From Candidatus Desulforudis audaxviator MP104C (GTDB lineage Bacteria > Bacillota > Desulfotomaculia > Desulfotomaculales > Desulforudaceae): a stretch of 64,000 bases of DNA. The notes under the pieces were generated by a model, which saw nothing but the letters and a program-made list of their open reading frames with translations, did not search any database and was not told the origin of the DNA. The position numbers and the translations under genes were made by a program. Shown here one piece after another: positions 27,663-36,815 of the stretch; positions within the stretch are counted from its first letter, which is position 1, and each line of letters starts with the position of its first letter. The stretch is taken from positions 2,285,477-2,349,476 of the forward strand of contig NC_010424.1 of assembly GCF_000018425.1 (NCBI RefSeq). The letters are read 5' to 3'.

Positions 27663-29084
27663 CTATCTTGCGTGTCTGGACCGGTAGTCGTTGATATCGC
27701 GCTCGAAGCCGCCCGGCACGTCTTCTTCCTTCCAGAAGATGTACGGGTTGGTCCGCGGCTCCTTCACCATCTGCGGTGCGGGCGGCACGCCGATGATGTC
27801 GCAGAACCGCTGCAGGCCTATGCGTTGAATGGTCTCGCCTATGCGCTCACGGTTCTTGCCCTCTTCCATCCACCACTCGAAGACTTTGTCGATGACTCCC
27901 TTGACGTTGTCGTAGGGCGGTTCGGCCTTCATAAAAGGCACGATCAGCGTAGAAAGCTGGGCCCCTTCCAAAATGGGCGCTTTACCGCCGATCAGGATGC
28001 TGACGCCGGTCTCCTTACCGGGTTTGAGCGCCCGCGGCATGGTGTTGATGCAGTGCATGCAACGGGTGCAGTTCGGGTTGTCGATCACCAGCTTGCCGTC
28101 CTCCAGGGACATGCAGCCGGTCGGGCAACGATTGATGACCTCCGCGTAGATGTCGAACTTGCCCCAGTCCCGGCCGGAGTGGCTGCCGCCGCCGGGCGGG
28201 AACTCGCCGTTGATGTAGCCCTGGACCGCGTCCTGGTCGATCCGGATGTCGTCGCACCAGGTGCCGATGAAAGACATGTCCGCGCGGGCGATGGACGCCA
28301 CGCAGCCGTTCGGGCAACCGTCGAACTTGAACTTGAACTTGTACGGGAAGGCCGGCCGGTGCAGCTCGTCCTGGTAGTGCATGGTCATTTCGTAGCACAT
28401 TTCCTGGGTGTCGTACAGGGCGTACTGGCAACGGGCCTTACCCACACAGCATTCCGGCGTGCGCAGGTTGGAGCCCGAACCGCCGAGGTCCACGTCCAGC
28501 ACCTGGGTCAGTTCCTGGAAGAGGGGCTCCAGCTGCTCGGTGAAGGTGCCGAGGAAGATGATGTCGCCGGTGGAACCGTGCAAGTTCATGAGGCCGCTTC
28601 CGCGGTACTCCCAGAGGTCGGCGAGGCCGCGCAGGAAAGCGGTGTTGTAGAACTTGCTGGGCACCTGGGCGACGCGGACGGTGTGGAAGTGCGCCACGCC
28701 TGGATATTTTTCCGCCACGTCGGAATAGCGGCCGATGACGCCGCCGCCGTATCCGATCACGCCGACGATGCCGCCGTGCTTCCAGTGCGTCTCACCGTGC
28801 ACGAAGGACAGTTCCACCTGGCCGAGCAGGTCCTCGACCACGTCCGGGTTGATGAGAAGCTTGCCTTCTTCTCCAAGCTTGCGCCGGCGGAGCGCATAGC
28901 GCTTGGCGTCGGCCACGAAGCTGGGCCACGGGCCGCTTTCCAGCTGCTCGAGCAAGGGGATGTCGTGCTTTATCTTAAAGTTCTTCTCTTCGTCCTCCGT
29001 ATAGTTCTTCAGTTCTGCGTCGGTGTACAGGCGCACGTCATCATAGGTGTACGTTTTCTGTGGCCGTTTCGGCTCAAAAGCCAT
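27663..29084 (-). CDS. dsrA: Dissimilatory sulfite reductase alpha subunit
   Basis: A 473-residue subunit. The cluster/siroheme motif is ECCVGKARCQ ... DGCPNGCVAS (Cys-X5-Cys and Cys-X3-Cys), and the ferredoxin insert is CPTGCMSLEDG with CTRCMHCINTMP. ATG 29084 follows AAGGAGG at seven bases; the open frame extends 29 codons upstream without support. It heads the dsrABD unit, whose promoter should lie in the 508-base gap toward murA. Confidence 0.98.
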   Translation of the reverse strand: MAFEPKRPQKTYTYDDVRLYTDAELKNYTEDEEKNFKIKHDIPLLEQLESGPWPSFVADAKRYALRRRKLGEEGKLLINPDVVEDLLGQVELSFVHGETHWKHGGIVGVIGYGGGVIGRYSDVAEKYPGVAHFHTVRVAQVPSKFYNTAFLRGLADLWEYRGSGLMNLHGSTGDIIFLGTFTEQLEPLFQELTQVLDVDLGGSGSNLRTPECCVGKARCQYALYDTQEMCYEMTMHYQDELHRPAFPYKFKFKFDGCPNGCVASIARADMSFIGTWCDDIRIDQDAVQGYINGEFPPGGGSHSGRDWGKFDIYAEVINRCPTGCMSLEDGKLVIDNPNCTRCMHCINTMPRALKPGKETGVSILIGGKAPILEGAQLSTLIVPFMKAEPPYDNVKGVIDKVFEWWMEEGKNRERIGETIQRIGLQRFCDIIGVPPAPQMVKEPRTNPYIFWKEEDVPGGFERDINDYRSRHAR

Positions 29085-29592
29085 ACTTATACCTCCTTGA
29101 TAAGTACTCGTCGAGAATGATCCCCCCGGAACTATGAAATCGGTTCGGTTGCACCCCCCTCCAGAAAACACAATTCAACGCTTGCCACAACCTGAGCCTT
29201 ATTAATGGAAAGTCCCTTTTTGCCCGGCTTCACCTGCACTCAACTCAACAACGGCGAGGCCAGTGGAGCTTTTTCAATCCGCCATCCGCATGAACGCCCG
29301 CACGGCGCTGTCTTCCGATAGCGCTTCACCGTCCCCCCTTCGAACTGGACGACTAGATTCTTGAGTCAGCCAAAGATTTCGGCAAAAAGGCACCAAAACC
29401 CACCCAGCTCCTCCAACAACGAAGGCCACCGGAAGTGGAAGGCACCAGAGGCTGGACACATTCCCAAAACGGGCCTGTGCACCAGAGGCGATATAATATC
29501 TCACCTAAACAGACTTCGTGGTGTTTTCGATTATTCCTGCCTGAAGAGGTATTTTTTTTGTGACTGGTAATCACATACATACCAGACGGAAA
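29085..29592. other. Long leader/intergenic region upstream of dsrA
   Basis: About 508 bases between the dsrA start and the murA stop, both on the minus strand. It should carry the dsrAB promoter and murA's terminator. I see AT-rich -10-like stretches (for example TATTATA on the minus strand near 29490) but no convincing -35, and no recognised riboswitch. Short frames here are not credible genes. Confidence 0.4.
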
Positions 29593-30888
29593 CTACACTC
29601 TCTTCACATCGGCACCCAAGCTCCTAAGCCGCGCCTCCAGGTCGCGGTAGCCGCGGTCAATGAAATGGGCATTCTGGATTTCGGTGGTGCCTTCGGCCAT
29701 CAGCCCAGCGATCACCAGGGCGGCGCCGGCCCGCAGGTCGGTACTCTTGACCTGGGTCCCGTGCAACCGGGGTATTCCCTCGATAACCGCCACCCGGCCT
29801 TCCACCTTGATCTGGGCGCCCATGCGCCGCAGTTCCTGGGCGACCTGGAAACGATTTTCAAAAATGTTCTCCACGATGATACTGGTGCCCGGAACAACCG
29901 ACAAAAGACTCATCATCTGGGACTGCATGTCGGTGGCAAACCCGGGATAGGGCATTGTTTTAATATTGATCGGCAGCAGGGGCTCGGGAGTGGACACCCG
30001 GATGGTGTCCTCCGCCTCCTCCACGCGGACATTGGCCTCCCTGAGTTTCGCGCTTAAAGGCTCAACGTGGGGCGGAATCACGTGTTCCAGGCTCACATCC
30101 CCGCCGGTGGCGGCGGCGGCCACCATAAAGGTACCCGCCTCGATGCGGTCGGGGATGACACTGTACCGGACCGGGGCGGAAAGCTCAGGCACGCCGTCGA
30201 TCCGGATCAGGTCGGTGCCGGCCCCGCGTATCCTCGCCCCCAGGGCGTTCAGGAAATTGGCGAGGTCGACGACCTCGGGCTCTTTGGCCACGTTTTCGAG
30301 GATGGTCTGCCCTTCGGCCAGGACGGCGGCCATCATGATGTTCTCCGTGGCCCCCACGCTCGGAAAGTCCAGGTAAACCCTGGCTCCCTGGAGCCGGCCG
30401 GACACCCGTCCCTCGATATAACCGCTGCGGATCTCAAGGTCCGCCCCCATGCTGGTCAGACCCTTGAAATGCAGATCCATGGGCCGGCTGCCGATGTTGC
30501 AGCCTCCAGGCAGGGCTACCCGGGCCGCGGTGTTCCGGGCCATCAGGGGTCCCAGCAGCAGGTTGGACGCCCGGAGTTTCTTGGTCAACTGGTACGGGGT
30601 TTCGTCACCCACCCGGGCGGCACCGGAAATCTTCAGCACGTCTTCACCGAGCCAAGTGGCCTGTAGGCCCAGGTAGGAAATGATCTCCAGCATCACCCGC
30701 ACATCGCTGATGTCGGGGATATTCTCGAGGATGACCTCGTTCTTGGACAGTACACAGGCACACAGAATGGCCAGGGTTGCGTTCTTGGCCCCGCTCACCC
30801 GGATCCGGCCCCGAAGCGGCCGGGAACCACGCACCACCATTTTGTTCAAGGTTCGCCTGTCCCCCCGCTGGTCAACTGCTAGTTTCAT
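29593..30888 (-). CDS. murA: UDP-N-acetylglucosamine 1-carboxyvinyltransferase (MurA)
   Basis: First committed step of peptidoglycan synthesis. About 431 residues of the EPSP-synthase fold. The catalytic Cys is in LPGGCNIGSRP, and the motifs SGAKNA and LRASNLLLGPL are present. ATG 30888 is chosen because the upstream gene ends at 30912; an in-frame extension overlaps it. Ribosome site is weak (GAAG), and a TTG at the DRRTLNKMVV region is a possible alternative start. Confidence 0.96.
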   Translation of the reverse strand: MKLAVDQRGDRRTLNKMVVRGSRPLRGRIRVSGAKNATLAILCACVLSKNEVILENIPDISDVRVMLEIISYLGLQATWLGEDVLKISGAARVGDETPYQLTKKLRASNLLLGPLMARNTAARVALPGGCNIGSRPMDLHFKGLTSMGADLEIRSGYIEGRVSGRLQGARVYLDFPSVGATENIMMAAVLAEGQTILENVAKEPEVVDLANFLNALGARIRGAGTDLIRIDGVPELSAPVRYSVIPDRIEAGTFMVAAAATGGDVSLEHVIPPHVEPLSAKLREANVRVEEAEDTIRVSTPEPLLPINIKTMPYPGFATDMQSQMMSLLSVVPGTSIIVENIFENRFQVAQELRRMGAQIKVEGRVAVIEGIPRLHGTQVKSTDLRAGAALVIAGLMAEGTTEIQNAHFIDRGYRDLEARLRSLGADVKRV

Positions 30889-30911
30889 ATTCTTCGGGGT
30901 CGGGTTTATTC

Positions 30912-31772
30912 CTACCGGTACCTTACCCAACGCTTCCACTCTCCGTCCAAAGTATTGGGATCAATGCCGAATACCCTTTTCAGGCCATCCTCCAGGTCCG
31001 CACCCCGCCCGAATTCCCTCAAGACGGAGACGACGGCAGGCCACCCGTAGGTTTCCACCAGGAAGGAAACGATACTGAAGGACTGGTGGTAAGCCCGGTT
31101 CTGTTCCTCCAGCGTATCGAAACCGGCCAATTCCTCCAGCGAAAATGCTTTCTCCAGCGGGAAGGAACATGCCTCCCCGAAATGGAACCCGGTGAGCCGG
31201 TGTTCCTGATACTGGGCCACCCCCTCGTTGAACCAGCGGGGACAGTTGCCCATGGAAAGATAGTCGACAAAAAGATGCGCAATTTCGTGCGACATGGGCC
31301 CGAGTTCGGCAAACACCCGGTAGTAGTCCCGTTCGTCCGCGGAATTGATCCAGGCGTCCGGAGACAGCACCCGGATGCTGCCCGCCCAGTACACACCCAA
31401 GGTGTCGGCGTCGGCCGGCCAGCCGAAGCTTTTGTTCAAGCTTTCCCGGTCGTCGTAAAGGAGTACCGGGACCGGACCCTGGATCTCCAGTCCAAAGTTT
31501 TCGGCAAGGGCCGGGTAAAAACCTTCGGCAGCCGTTAAAACCATTTCCGCTTCACGCTGGCGGCCGGCGTGGTAAAAAACGATAAACCGCTCCCCGGACA
31601 GCGCGTCCATTCCCCGGGAATAACTGTACCAGACCAGAACCCGTTTATTGATTTCCCGGATCAGGGAATTGATATACAAATTGGGAACGGTGGGTATTTT
31701 CATCAGTACCAGCGAACTGACCAGCACGGATACGAGCGTCAATCGGGCTACGAGGCGGGCTTTCCGGGACAT
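30912..31772 (-). CDS. Membrane-anchored MA-type zinc metallopeptidase
   Basis: About 286 residues. One N-terminal membrane helix (RLTLVSVLVSSLVLMKI) is followed by an extracellular domain with the gluzincin motif HEIAH in GPMSHEIAHLFVDYL and the downstream Glu in WFNEGVAQYQEHRL. This fits peptidase MA-like families of Firmicutes. ATG 31772 follows AGAGGAG. It is 23 bases upstream of murA, so a cell-envelope role is likely; substrate unknown. Confidence 0.85.
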   Translation of the reverse strand: MSRKARLVARLTLVSVLVSSLVLMKIPTVPNLYINSLIREINKRVLVWYSYSRGMDALSGERFIVFYHAGRQREAEMVLTAAEGFYPALAENFGLEIQGPVPVLLYDDRESLNKSFGWPADADTLGVYWAGSIRVLSPDAWINSADERDYYRVFAELGPMSHEIAHLFVDYLSMGNCPRWFNEGVAQYQEHRLTGFHFGEACSFPLEKAFSLEELAGFDTLEEQNRAYHQSFSIVSFLVETYGWPAVVSVLREFGRGADLEDGLKRVFGIDPNTLDGEWKRWVRYR

Positions 31773-31913
31773 TGCGCCACTCCTCTCCGCTCCGGTGGCT
31801 GTCCCCACAATTTGCGGCGGACCGGAGCGAGCTGTGCCGTCTCACCGCAAAAATTATAACCCCTGTCTCCCGGCCGGGCCAACAGGTATTTTGTGCAAAA
31901 CCGGTCCGGAGTG

Positions 31914-32498
31914 TTACCGCTGACCGGTTTTCCACTCCTGGATCAAAGTCCGAGCGTGGTCGGCCTCGGAACCCGAACCAACCAGGGCCAGAAAGCGCTC
32001 CAGCGCGCGTATCGCTTCCGGGTAATCCTCCCGCCCGAACCCGAGCGCGATTCCGTACAGGTACAGAGCCCGGTGGTGCCCAGGGTTTATTTCCAGCAGG
32101 GCCTCCAGTTGCCCGATCGCCTGTTCGTGTTCGCCCAACTGCAGGTACATCTCCGCCAAGTCGAGGCGCACCCGCTGGTTGTCCGCCTCCAGGGCCAACA
32201 CCTCTTCAAACAACTGGATGGAGCGTTCGTAATCCATCATGTTCCGGTAAATCGCGGCCAGGTGTATCCGGCTTTGGACGTCCCCGGGGTTGTCCTGAAC
32301 CTGCTTCTCGAGTTGCCGGACGCTCCGAGCGAAGTCATCCAGGGCGGGTGTCGGGCCGGGAACTTCGGGCTGGTCCAGACTCCCCAAGCCCCAGAGTCCT
32401 AAGACTGATGAACCTAAGAGACCGCAGGCGATCAGTATGGTGATCGCCCAGAAACCTGCCTTCTGCCACGTCTTCCACGGCCTGCGCACAGCTATCAC
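31914..32498 (-). CDS. Membrane-anchored TPR protein
   Basis: A 194-residue protein: N-terminal membrane helix (about residues 15-36, FWAITILIACGLLGSSVLGLW) then about three TPR units, RIHLAAIYRNMMDYERSIQLFEEVL, RVRLDLAEMYLQLGEHEQAIGQLEALL and RALYLYGIALGFGREDYPEAIRALERF. Faces the outside or the cytoplasm (topology not certain). It precedes the metallopeptidase gene. Function unknown. Confidence 0.85.
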   Translation of the reverse strand: MIAVRRPWKTWQKAGFWAITILIACGLLGSSVLGLWGLGSLDQPEVPGPTPALDDFARSVRQLEKQVQDNPGDVQSRIHLAAIYRNMMDYERSIQLFEEVLALEADNQRVRLDLAEMYLQLGEHEQAIGQLEALLEINPGHHRALYLYGIALGFGREDYPEAIRALERFLALVGSGSEADHARTLIQEWKTGQR

Positions 32499-32680
32499 TC
32501 CAACCGGAATACCGAATTCGGGACAGTCAGGATTCAGAACGATAGCGGGATCATTATAACCTTTTCGCCCACGGATAGCAAAGAGAAGTCTGGAGGAAAC
32601 AGACTACAGGAGTCAGGATACACGGAATTCAGGAGTCGGAATCCAGAATAACCCGAGAACACTTAAGTACAAACACAAAC

Positions 32681-32763
32681 GGGGACAGGTTGCTTTTCCG
32701 GATCAAACTCTCCGTCCTGGGCTCGGTGGCCACAAGGCGTTCCCGGAAAAGCGGCCTGTCCCC
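32681..32763. repeat. REP/MITE-like 83-bp palindrome
   Basis: Two 21-base arms, GGGGACAGGTTGCTTTTCCG plus G at 32681-32701 and its near-perfect complement at 32743-32763 (19 of 21 pairs), flank a 41-base loop. GGGGACAGG-type arms are common in REP or non-autonomous elements moved by Y1/REP-associated transposases. Just upstream (32600-32649) there is a dispersed GGAATTCAGGAGTCGGAATCC repeat. Confidence 0.7.
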
Positions 32764-32782
32764 ATTTTGGGATTCGGCCCTG

Positions 32783-34141
32783 CTACAAGTAATTCAACGG
32801 GTTATGGGGCTCGCCGTTGAGGAGCACCTCAAAGTGGAGGTGCGGACCGGTCGATCTGCCGGTGCTGCCGACAGCGCCGATGTACTGCCCGCGATCGACC
32901 TCCTGCCCGGCCGACACCGCGACCGAAGACATGTGCGCGTACCTGGTGACCACCCCGTTTCCGTGACTGATGTCCACCGCGATCCCGTAACCGCCGTGCC
33001 ATCCGGCCCGGACCACGACTCCGGCCCCGGCCGCCACCACCGGCGAGCCGTAGCCCGCCCCGATGTCGATGCCGCTGTGAAAGCCCCTGCCCCGCGAACC
33101 GAACCCGGAAATCACCCCGCCACCCGCGGGCCAGACCAACTGGCCGCCCCCGCCGCGGGACGCGAGTGTAATCTTCGAACCGGCCACCTCCACCCGGTTG
33201 ACCGCCGGCTTGATCTCCCGGGCTTCCAGGCGCTCTTGCGCGACCAGACGGCCGTTCTGGCGCACCACCCGGAAGGTGACTTCCTCCAGACCCGCCGCCC
33301 CCGCCTCCAGCACTCTCCTCTGGCCAGCGGGCAGGTTGGGATCGCGCTTGACCGTGGTTTTGTAGGGGATTTCGCGGGTTTCCACCACCCGGGCGGTGGT
33401 CACCACCGTCAGGAGGGGTTTGTGACGGGCAATGATCAATTCGTCCCCGATTCGCAGGATGGTATTCTCCTTGACCGCCGGATTGGACTTTAGAAGATCC
33501 GTTACCGACAGGTTGTGTTTCGCGGCCACATCCCAGAGCGTGTCACCTTCACGAATCCGGTATTTCTGGACATTCTCAATGTCTTGCCGGGCCAGGAGAA
33601 CGGCCTCTTCCACGCTCGTAACCTCATCACAGCGCACTCTTGTCCCCACCAACTGAACGTCCTCCAGGAACCGTCTTTCCGCCCCATCCTCGACCGTGTA
33701 GGAATCCAACACCCGGTTCAGGAACTCCTTGGCCGCGGCCCGGTCCGCAAAAACAAACCGCTTCTCACCGTCAATACAAACGGCGACCGCATCCCGGGCA
33801 AATCCAAGTGCTTCGGCCAGCCGGTCCTCGAGTTCCTGGGCGCCGATAGTGACCCCGCCGCCGGGTACGCGTACGGCGTTGACCCGGGCCCAAGCCACAG
33901 GCCGCCCTTCGATTTCCCCGTACTGGGACGACAAGTTGACCAAAGCCCGTTCCAGGCTCTGAAAATCAGAAACCCGGGCCACCGGCTCACCGTCAACCGA
34001 CACCGCCCAGGTTCCTTTATTCAATGCCGGGCTATTGCCCGCCAGCACCAACAAACTCAATAGAAAAACGGCGATACCCAGCGGATTGGGCCGCCGGACC
34101 CGCGGAGTTCTGCGACACAAGAATTTCAGGGGCAAAAACAC
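32783..34141 (-). CDS. LysM-G5-M23 cell wall endopeptidase
   Basis: A 452-residue secreted protein. A signal/anchor helix (about residues 22-40) is followed by an unassigned N-terminal domain, a LysM repeat (KYRIREGDTLWDVAAKHNLSVTDLLKSNP), a G5-like domain (EIPYKTTVKRDPNLPAGQRRVLEAG) and a C-terminal M23 domain with HSGIDIGAGYG and HLHFE zinc motifs. It should cut peptide cross-bridges in peptidoglycan and is common in spore formers. It is the only gene between the TPR protein and the radical SAM maturase. Confidence 0.93.
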   Translation of the reverse strand: MFLPLKFLCRRTPRVRRPNPLGIAVFLLSLLVLAGNSPALNKGTWAVSVDGEPVARVSDFQSLERALVNLSSQYGEIEGRPVAWARVNAVRVPGGGVTIGAQELEDRLAEALGFARDAVAVCIDGEKRFVFADRAAAKEFLNRVLDSYTVEDGAERRFLEDVQLVGTRVRCDEVTSVEEAVLLARQDIENVQKYRIREGDTLWDVAAKHNLSVTDLLKSNPAVKENTILRIGDELIIARHKPLLTVVTTARVVETREIPYKTTVKRDPNLPAGQRRVLEAGAAGLEEVTFRVVRQNGRLVAQERLEAREIKPAVNRVEVAGSKITLASRGGGGQLVWPAGGGVISGFGSRGRGFHSGIDIGAGYGSPVVAAGAGVVVRAGWHGGYGIAVDISHGNGVVTRYAHMSSVAVSAGQEVDRGQYIGAVGSTGRSTGPHLHFEVLLNGEPHNPLNYL

Positions 34142-34254
34142 TCCTCCTCCCGTATTTCAAGCAGATACGTCAATCGATTGTAACATGAGACTGAGCATCC
34201 GTCCAGACACACATTTCCAGCAACAGGCCGTTCAGCAATCCTCGTCAGTTGCCA

Positions 34255-35625
34255 TCAGGATTTAGACCCCGTAATCTCACTTATTCTGGCCTGCACATAC
34301 AGAGCACACTCCAGCCGGTGACGCATTGTCGCGCAGCCCAACCAGCTCGGGTGGCGGATCGAGCCGTTTTCCAGAAAAGCGTGCGCATGGCAGCCCCCGC
34401 TGCAGAAGAATTTGGCCCAACAGTCGGAACACTCCTTCTTAGTGTAGACGTGGGTCTGCCGGAAAGCATCCACCAGGTCCGTCCGCGCCACTCCGGAAAA
34501 AACGTCACCGAGCCAGAAACGGCTTTGACCGACGAACTGATGACAGGGAAACAACCCCCCGTCCGCGTCGACCGCGAGGTAGGCGTGCCCGGCACCGCAG
34601 CCGGACAGGCGCTTGGGCAAACATGGCCCCGCATCGAGGTCGATTTCAAAATGAAAAAACCGGACCCTGGCGTCGGCCTGGAAGGCCTCCAGATATACAG
34701 TCGCCAACCGCTCGTATTCAGCCCGGACCCGGGGCAGGTCCCGTTCCCTAAGGGCGTATTCCTCATCCTGCGGGGCGACGACCGGTTCGAGGGAGACGTT
34801 ATGGAATCCCTGTTCAACCAGGTACCGAAAATCTTCGGCAAAGTCCAGATTGTGGCGGGTGAAGGTCCCCCGGACATAATAGTAACCCCGGGAACCCCGG
34901 CAGGCCTCCCACTCCCGAACGTACTCCCGGATCTTGGGCAGGACTTCCCGGTGCGACCCCCCGCCCCCCGGCGTGCGGCGCCACCGGTCATGGGCCTCGG
35001 GACGGCCGTCCAGGCTCAGTACCACATTCACTTTGTTTTTTAACAAGAAGCGCCGTACCTCGGGCGTGAGCAAAAGCCCGTTCGTGGTCACGGTGAAACC
35101 AACCCGCTTGCCGGCGGCTTCCCCCCGCTCCCGGGCGTAGCGGATCGTATCTCGGACCACCGGAAAATTCAAAAGCGGTTCTCCGCCGAAGAAGTCAATT
35201 TCCACGTGGCGGCGGGCACCGGATTCGCTGATCAGAAGGTCAACCGCCCGACGGGCCACCCCGGACGGCATCAGTTTCCTGACCGTATCCGGACGCCCGG
35301 CCCGGGCGAAACAGTAGCGGCATGCCAAATTGCAGTGATGGGACACATAGAGACACAACGCCTTGACTTCCGGGGGCGGGGGCTGATAATCCGGATGGGG
35401 GTCGGGCGCAAAAAGCAACCCCTGGCGCCGGAGTATCTCGATTTCCCCGAGGGCGCCTTCAATTTCGGCCGCCGGGTACCGCTCCTGAAGCACCCGCACT
35501 GTTTCCGGTCGACCGCTGAACTCACCGGTGAGAATCTCCCAGGCCAGACCGTCAACCTCGTGCAGGCTCTGGCTGTGCGCGTCCAGGACCAGCCGGGCGC
35601 CGTGGACCGTAAAACAATGAATCAT
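34255..35625 (-). CDS. SCIFF-peptide radical SAM maturase (thioether-forming)
   Basis: A 456-residue radical SAM/SPASM enzyme. An N-terminal precursor-binding region (MIHCFTVHGARLVLDAHS) leads to the radical SAM core with the cluster motif CNLACRYC, then SPASM-type Cys: CGAGHAYLAVDADGGLFPCHQF and CSDCWAKFFCSGGCH. It forms thioether bridges from Cys to non-alpha carbons in the SCIFF precursor, whose gene lies 134 bases upstream (35759-35908). The pair defines a ranthipeptide locus. Confidence 0.92.
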   Translation of the reverse strand: MIHCFTVHGARLVLDAHSQSLHEVDGLAWEILTGEFSGRPETVRVLQERYPAAEIEGALGEIEILRRQGLLFAPDPHPDYQPPPPEVKALCLYVSHHCNLACRYCFARAGRPDTVRKLMPSGVARRAVDLLISESGARRHVEIDFFGGEPLLNFPVVRDTIRYARERGEAAGKRVGFTVTTNGLLLTPEVRRFLLKNKVNVVLSLDGRPEAHDRWRRTPGGGGSHREVLPKIREYVREWEACRGSRGYYYVRGTFTRHNLDFAEDFRYLVEQGFHNVSLEPVVAPQDEEYALRERDLPRVRAEYERLATVYLEAFQADARVRFFHFEIDLDAGPCLPKRLSGCGAGHAYLAVDADGGLFPCHQFVGQSRFWLGDVFSGVARTDLVDAFRQTHVYTKKECSDCWAKFFCSGGCHAHAFLENGSIRHPSWLGCATMRHRLECALYVQARISEITGSKS

Positions 35626-35725
35626 AGTTTGATTATCGCCACCGGACTCCCGTATTTCATCCCTATTGCGGACAAGACCCGAGTATTGGCACTCCGGGCC
35701 AATGGCCTGTAAAAAGGCAGACTAA

Positions 35726-35746
35726 TACCCGGTGAATCACCGGGTA
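35726..35746. terminator. Hairpin between SCIFF precursor and maturase
   Basis: TACCCGG, loop TGAATCA, CCGGGTA. On the minus strand it follows the precursor stop by 13 bases and precedes a run of T. It likely attenuates read-through so that precursor outnumbers maturase. Confidence 0.6.
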
Positions 35747-35758
35747 CCACAAGAACAG

Positions 35759-35908
35759 CTATTTTTTCTTCTCCTTCAGGCAGAACTGATTGCCCACGGT
35801 GCAGGAAGTCTTGCAGGCCGACTGACACGACGTCTGGCACTCCCCGCAAGCCACCGTTTTCCGCTGCCCGAGGGCGCGCTTGTTGACCGTCCGGATGTGT
35901 TTGCCCAA
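35759..35908 (-). CDS. SCIFF ranthipeptide precursor (six-Cys peptide)
   Basis: A 49-residue peptide beginning MGKHIRTVNKRALG, with core ACGECQTSCQSACKTSC then TVGNQFC and a Lys-rich tail. Six Cys at residues 21, 24, 28, 32, 36 and 43, the spacing of the six-Cys-in-forty-five-residue family, almost invariant in clostridia. TTG 35908 follows AGGAGG at eight bases. It lies just downstream of the CBS-ACT gene and upstream of its maturase. Confidence 0.93.
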   Translation of the reverse strand: MGKHIRTVNKRALGQRKTVACGECQTSCQSACKTSCTVGNQFCLKEKKK

Positions 35909-35932
35909 GAACGATCCCTCCTCGAAAACTCC

Positions 35933-36562
35933 CTAGCTTACGGAAACCACTTTGAACCCCAAGCCCTCGATTTCGGCCACCAGTGCCCCGGCATCGGCTA
36001 TACTCACCCGAAACACCAGGTGAAACCGCTTCTCATCCCGCCGCATGGTGACCACGCTGATGATGTTGATGCCCCGTTCCTTGAAAAACTGGGTGATGTC
36101 GGCCAGCACCCCGACCCGGTCCTCGGTGTCGATGACCAGCCTGGTGCCCGCCCGGTGCAGACCGAACAGCCGGACCAGTGCCTCGACAATGTCAGTTTGG
36201 CTGACGATCCCGACCAGTTTACCGTCTTCCATAACCAGCAGGCTGCCAATCTTTTTCTGGCGCATCACTTGGGCCGCCTCTTCAATCGGCATCTGCGGCG
36301 GGACCCAGACCGGGTCCTTTACTAGTGCCTCCTTCACCGTGACCTTGGCCAGCACGTAGTTCAACTCGTGCATGCTCAGCGTGGTGGCCGGGGACGGTGA
36401 CACCTGCAGAAGGCCGCGCTCGGTCACCAGACCCACGAGGCGGGAACCCTGGAATACCGGCAGGTGGCGCACCTTACGCCTGGTCATAATGTCCAGAGCT
36501 TGGAAAATGGGGGTGTCCAGGGTAATGGTGATGGGATTGCTGGTCATACAATCCTGTACAAA
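35933..36562 (-). CDS. CBS-pair protein with C-terminal ACT domain (AcuB-like)
   Basis: About 209 residues: two CBS motifs (QDCMTSNPITITLDTPIFQALDIMTRRKVRHLPVF and VKDPVWVPPQMPIEEAAQVMRQKKIGSLLVM) and an ACT-like end (RVGVLADITQFFKERGINIISVVTM). Such proteins sense adenine nucleotides or other ligands. I use ATG 36562; a longer frame reaches 36598 without support. It precedes the SCIFF locus by 24 bases, but a functional tie is only positional. Confidence 0.88.
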   Translation of the reverse strand, partial: FVQDCMTSNPITITLDTPIFQALDIMTRRKVRHLPVFQGSRLVGLVTERGLLQVSPSPATTLSMHELNYVLAKVTVKEALVKDPVWVPPQMPIEEAAQVMRQKKIGSLLVMEDGKLVGIVSQTDIVEALVRLFGLHRAGTRLVIDTEDRVGVLADITQFFKERGINIISVVTMRRDEKRFHLVFRVSIADAGALVAEIEGLGFKVVSVS

Positions 36563-36737
36563 CATGGCTCTCGCCACCCTTATAGGATTTGTTTTCATTA
36601 TATCCTCCCCGGGGTGCTCCAGGCAATAGACAACCGTTTATTGTCAACCACGGCAGCGGTTCCCGGCACCTCCTGAGAGCCGAAAGCCCACATAAAACGA
36701 AAACCAAGGGCGAACCCCCGGTCTCGAATTGCTATTT

Positions 36738-36812
36738 TGGAGCGGGTGACGGGGATCGAACCCGCAACCCCCAGCTTGGGAAGCTGGTGCTCTACCGTTG
36801 AGCTACACCCGC
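36738..36812 (-). tRNA. tRNA-Gly (anticodon CCC)
   Basis: Minus-strand cloverleaf GCGGGTGTAGCTCAACGG... with acceptor GCGGGTG/CACCCGC, T-arm GGTTCGATCC, anticodon loop TTCCCAA and an encoded CCA end. It decodes GGG glycine codons. Confidence 0.95.
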
Positions 36813-36815
36813 ATT

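Noticed and set aside
29085..29592. Riboswitch in the dsrA leader
   Set aside because: No known aptamer core or clear terminator/antiterminator pair was found by eye.
36600..36737. Additional tRNA or small gene upstream of tRNA-Gly
   Set aside because: No cloverleaf or ribosome site; ordinary intergenic DNA.
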